NCBI GenBank assembly: GCA_017551675.1
Contig: JAFZLC010000030.1
Coordinates: 1-64,000 of the forward strand
Reading direction: 5' to 3'
Length of the DNA: 64,000 nt
Source: Paludibacteraceae bacterium
Lineage (GTDB): Bacteria; Bacteroidota; Bacteroidia; Bacteroidales; Paludibacteraceae
In this document: positions 62,818 to 64,000 of the stretch, piece by piece
How the letters are laid out: the number at the start of each line of letters is the position of its first letter
How positions within the stretch are numbered: the first letter of the stretch is position 1
Notes under the pieces: model-generated
What the model was told of the DNA's origin: nothing
The model's database searches: none
Seen by the model: only the letters and a program-made list of their open reading frames with translations
Made by a program: the position numbers and the translations under genes

Positions 62818-64000
62818 CTATCTCCTATTACGTCTCTTCTCTCTGCGCTTCTCTTTTCTCTCCTGACGAGCCTTCTTCTTTTCCTGTTTAACTGAGTCGC
62901 GATATGCATCACTCTTATCTCTTCCAAAGATCTTCTTAAAGAAGTTCTTCACATTTTCCACAGGTTTCACCTCCTCTTCCTTTTGGACGCATACATATTC
63001 TTTTGTTATACGTTTCGCATCAGGATCGGCAAATCTTCCTTTATATTTTTGAGATAGTTTAGGGTCTTTCAAAATATACTCCATAAAACGTCCAAAGATA
63101 GGTAGTGCCGTTCGACTACCCTGTCCGTATGTTCCATTACTGAAGTGAATGCAACGGTATTCACCACCTACCCATACACCTGCAACCAACTTAGGCGAGA
63201 TACCCATATACCACGCATCTGAATAGTTTGAGGTAGTACCCGTCTTACCGCCGAAATCTGTCTCACCATGGATTTTATATTCATATAATTTCTGGGAAGT
63301 ACCATGTGCGTCACGTAAACCTTCCTGCAACATATCACGCATGATAAAGGCAGTCTCATAATCCAAAACCTGTCTTCTCTCCGGCAGGTTTTCTAACAAA
63401 ACCTTTCCATCGCGGTCTACAATCTTCGTTATGATGATTGGCTTACTAAATCTACCCTCGTCGACCACAACTGAGTAGGCAGCAACCATCTCCAGCAACG
63501 AGACATCCTCGGCACCTAATGCAATGGATGGAATAGGACGAACAGGCGAAGCAATACCCATTTGATGAGCCATTGCCACAACACTCTCTGGACCCATCTG
63601 ACGTGTCAACTGTACCGGAATGGAGTTGATAGAGCGAGCCAAAGCGGTTTTCAACGTGACACTCTCGTTAGAGAAGACCCCGCTCGCATTTTGTGGTTTC
63701 CATATCGTTACTGAGTTATCCTCTTCTGTGACAGGCCATTCAATCGCTTTATCCACCAACGTGTCGCAACTGCATCGACCTCCCTGAATGGCAGCAGCAT
63801 AAACAAAGAGTTTGAAGGTAGAACCTGGTTGTCGCTTTGCCGTCACTTTATCATATTGCCAATAATTAAAGTCAACATCACCTACCCAGACCTTCACCTT
63901 TCCTGTTTGTGGTTCCATTGCCAAAAATCCTGTATGAAGGAAGTGCAACGTATACTTCAAGGAATCGATGCTGCTCATCACTGTATCCACCAAACCTCGA
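62818..64000 (-). CDS. Class A penicillin-binding protein, C-terminal part (5' end outside window)
   Basis: The frame is open to base 64000, so the glycosyltransferase half lies outside. The visible 394 residues are the transpeptidase: active-site Ser in PGSTFKLFVYAA (SxxK), SRSINSIP as SxN-type motif (ARSINS) and KTGTTSNYSDAWYMG as KTG. It cross-links peptidoglycan in the periplasm. After VWVGGEYRCIHF the chain goes on to a very basic tail (RKEKRREKRRNRR). It resembles PBP1A of Bacteroidetes. It lies about 195 bp upstream of the HU-CCDC81/SPOR gene on the same strand, but that gene has its own promoter. Confidence 0.93.
   Translation of the reverse strand, partial: RGLVDTVMSSIDSLKYTLHFLHTGFLAMEPQTGKVKVWVGDVDFNYWQYDKVTAKRQPGSTFKLFVYAAAIQGGRCSCDTLVDKAIEWPVTEEDNSVTIWKPQNASGVFSNESVTLKTALARSINSIPVQLTRQMGPESVVAMAHQMGIASPVRPIPSIALGAEDVSLLEMVAAYSVVVDEGRFSKPIIITKIVDRDGKVLLENLPERRQVLDYETAFIMRDMLQEGLRDAHGTSQKLYEYKIHGETDFGGKTGTTSNYSDAWYMGISPKLVAGVWVGGEYRCIHFSNGTYGQGSRTALPIFGRFMEYILKDPKLSQKYKGRFADPDAKRITKEYVCVQKEEEVKPVENVKNFFKKIFGRDKSDAYRDSVKQEKKKARQERKEKRREKRRNRR

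Overview
The window looks like a piece of a Bacteroidales chromosome (Prevotella/Bacteroides/Porphyromonas relatives). The signs are TAnnTTTG -7 promoter elements in front of many genes, mostly absent Shine-Dalgarno sequences, a trpBEGDCFA operon, a long (1096 aa) SecA, and very large secreted proteins with type IX secretion (T9SS) C-terminal sorting domains. No rRNA, tRNA, CRISPR array or intact transposase was seen.

Layout. 1-4633: the end of a Lys/Glu/Ala-rich repeat protein, metE and a glutathione peroxidase. 4634-17340: an accessory redox/detoxification island with visibly more G/C-rich codons than the rest. It holds an exported alpha/beta hydrolase, two exported flavodoxins, a YqhD-type alcohol dehydrogenase, an aldo/keto reductase (DkgA-like), AlkA and Ogt DNA-alkylation repair genes, a Nim-like flavoprotein, a sugar O-acetyltransferase, a CMD-cupin lipoprotein, a tandem GNAT and an AraC regulator. 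Mixed in are gene fragments, duplicated gene ends and a truncated second AraC. Four island promoters carry the same unreported-looking operator: two CCGAAAT-nnn-GG boxes exactly 21 bp apart, in three cases exactly 37 bp before the -7 element. This reads as an expanded version of the E. coli YqhC-YqhD-DkgA aldehyde-response regulon. 17362-22700: EFR1-type ferredoxin-flavodoxin, an outer-membrane barrel, lipoproteins, an Asp/Glu racemase and a WecA-like transferase.

22826-29338: a glutaredoxin-like secreted protein, a 1674-aa T9SS type A protein and a small membrane protein. 29371-35266: sbcDC and a convergent dGTPase. 35379-42102: a secA-lgt-nagB-pgm transcription unit. 42441-44998: an undecaprenyl-phosphate sugar transferase, a secreted hypothetical protein and a 53-aa rubredoxin. 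45110-51693: the whole trp operon, preceded by a leader peptide with a Trp-Arg-Trp run and an intrinsic terminator, the classical layout of transcription attenuation. 52092-61123: two more giant secreted proteins with a GNAT and a lone ECF S component between them. 61206-64000: a DUF4375 protein, an HU-CCDC81/SPOR protein and the end of a class A penicillin-binding protein.

Outside the island, seven intergenic places carry variants of a short palindromic element (near ATGAATTTATAGAACTCACC). In several cases it lies just downstream of a -7 promoter, so in the 5' untranslated region.
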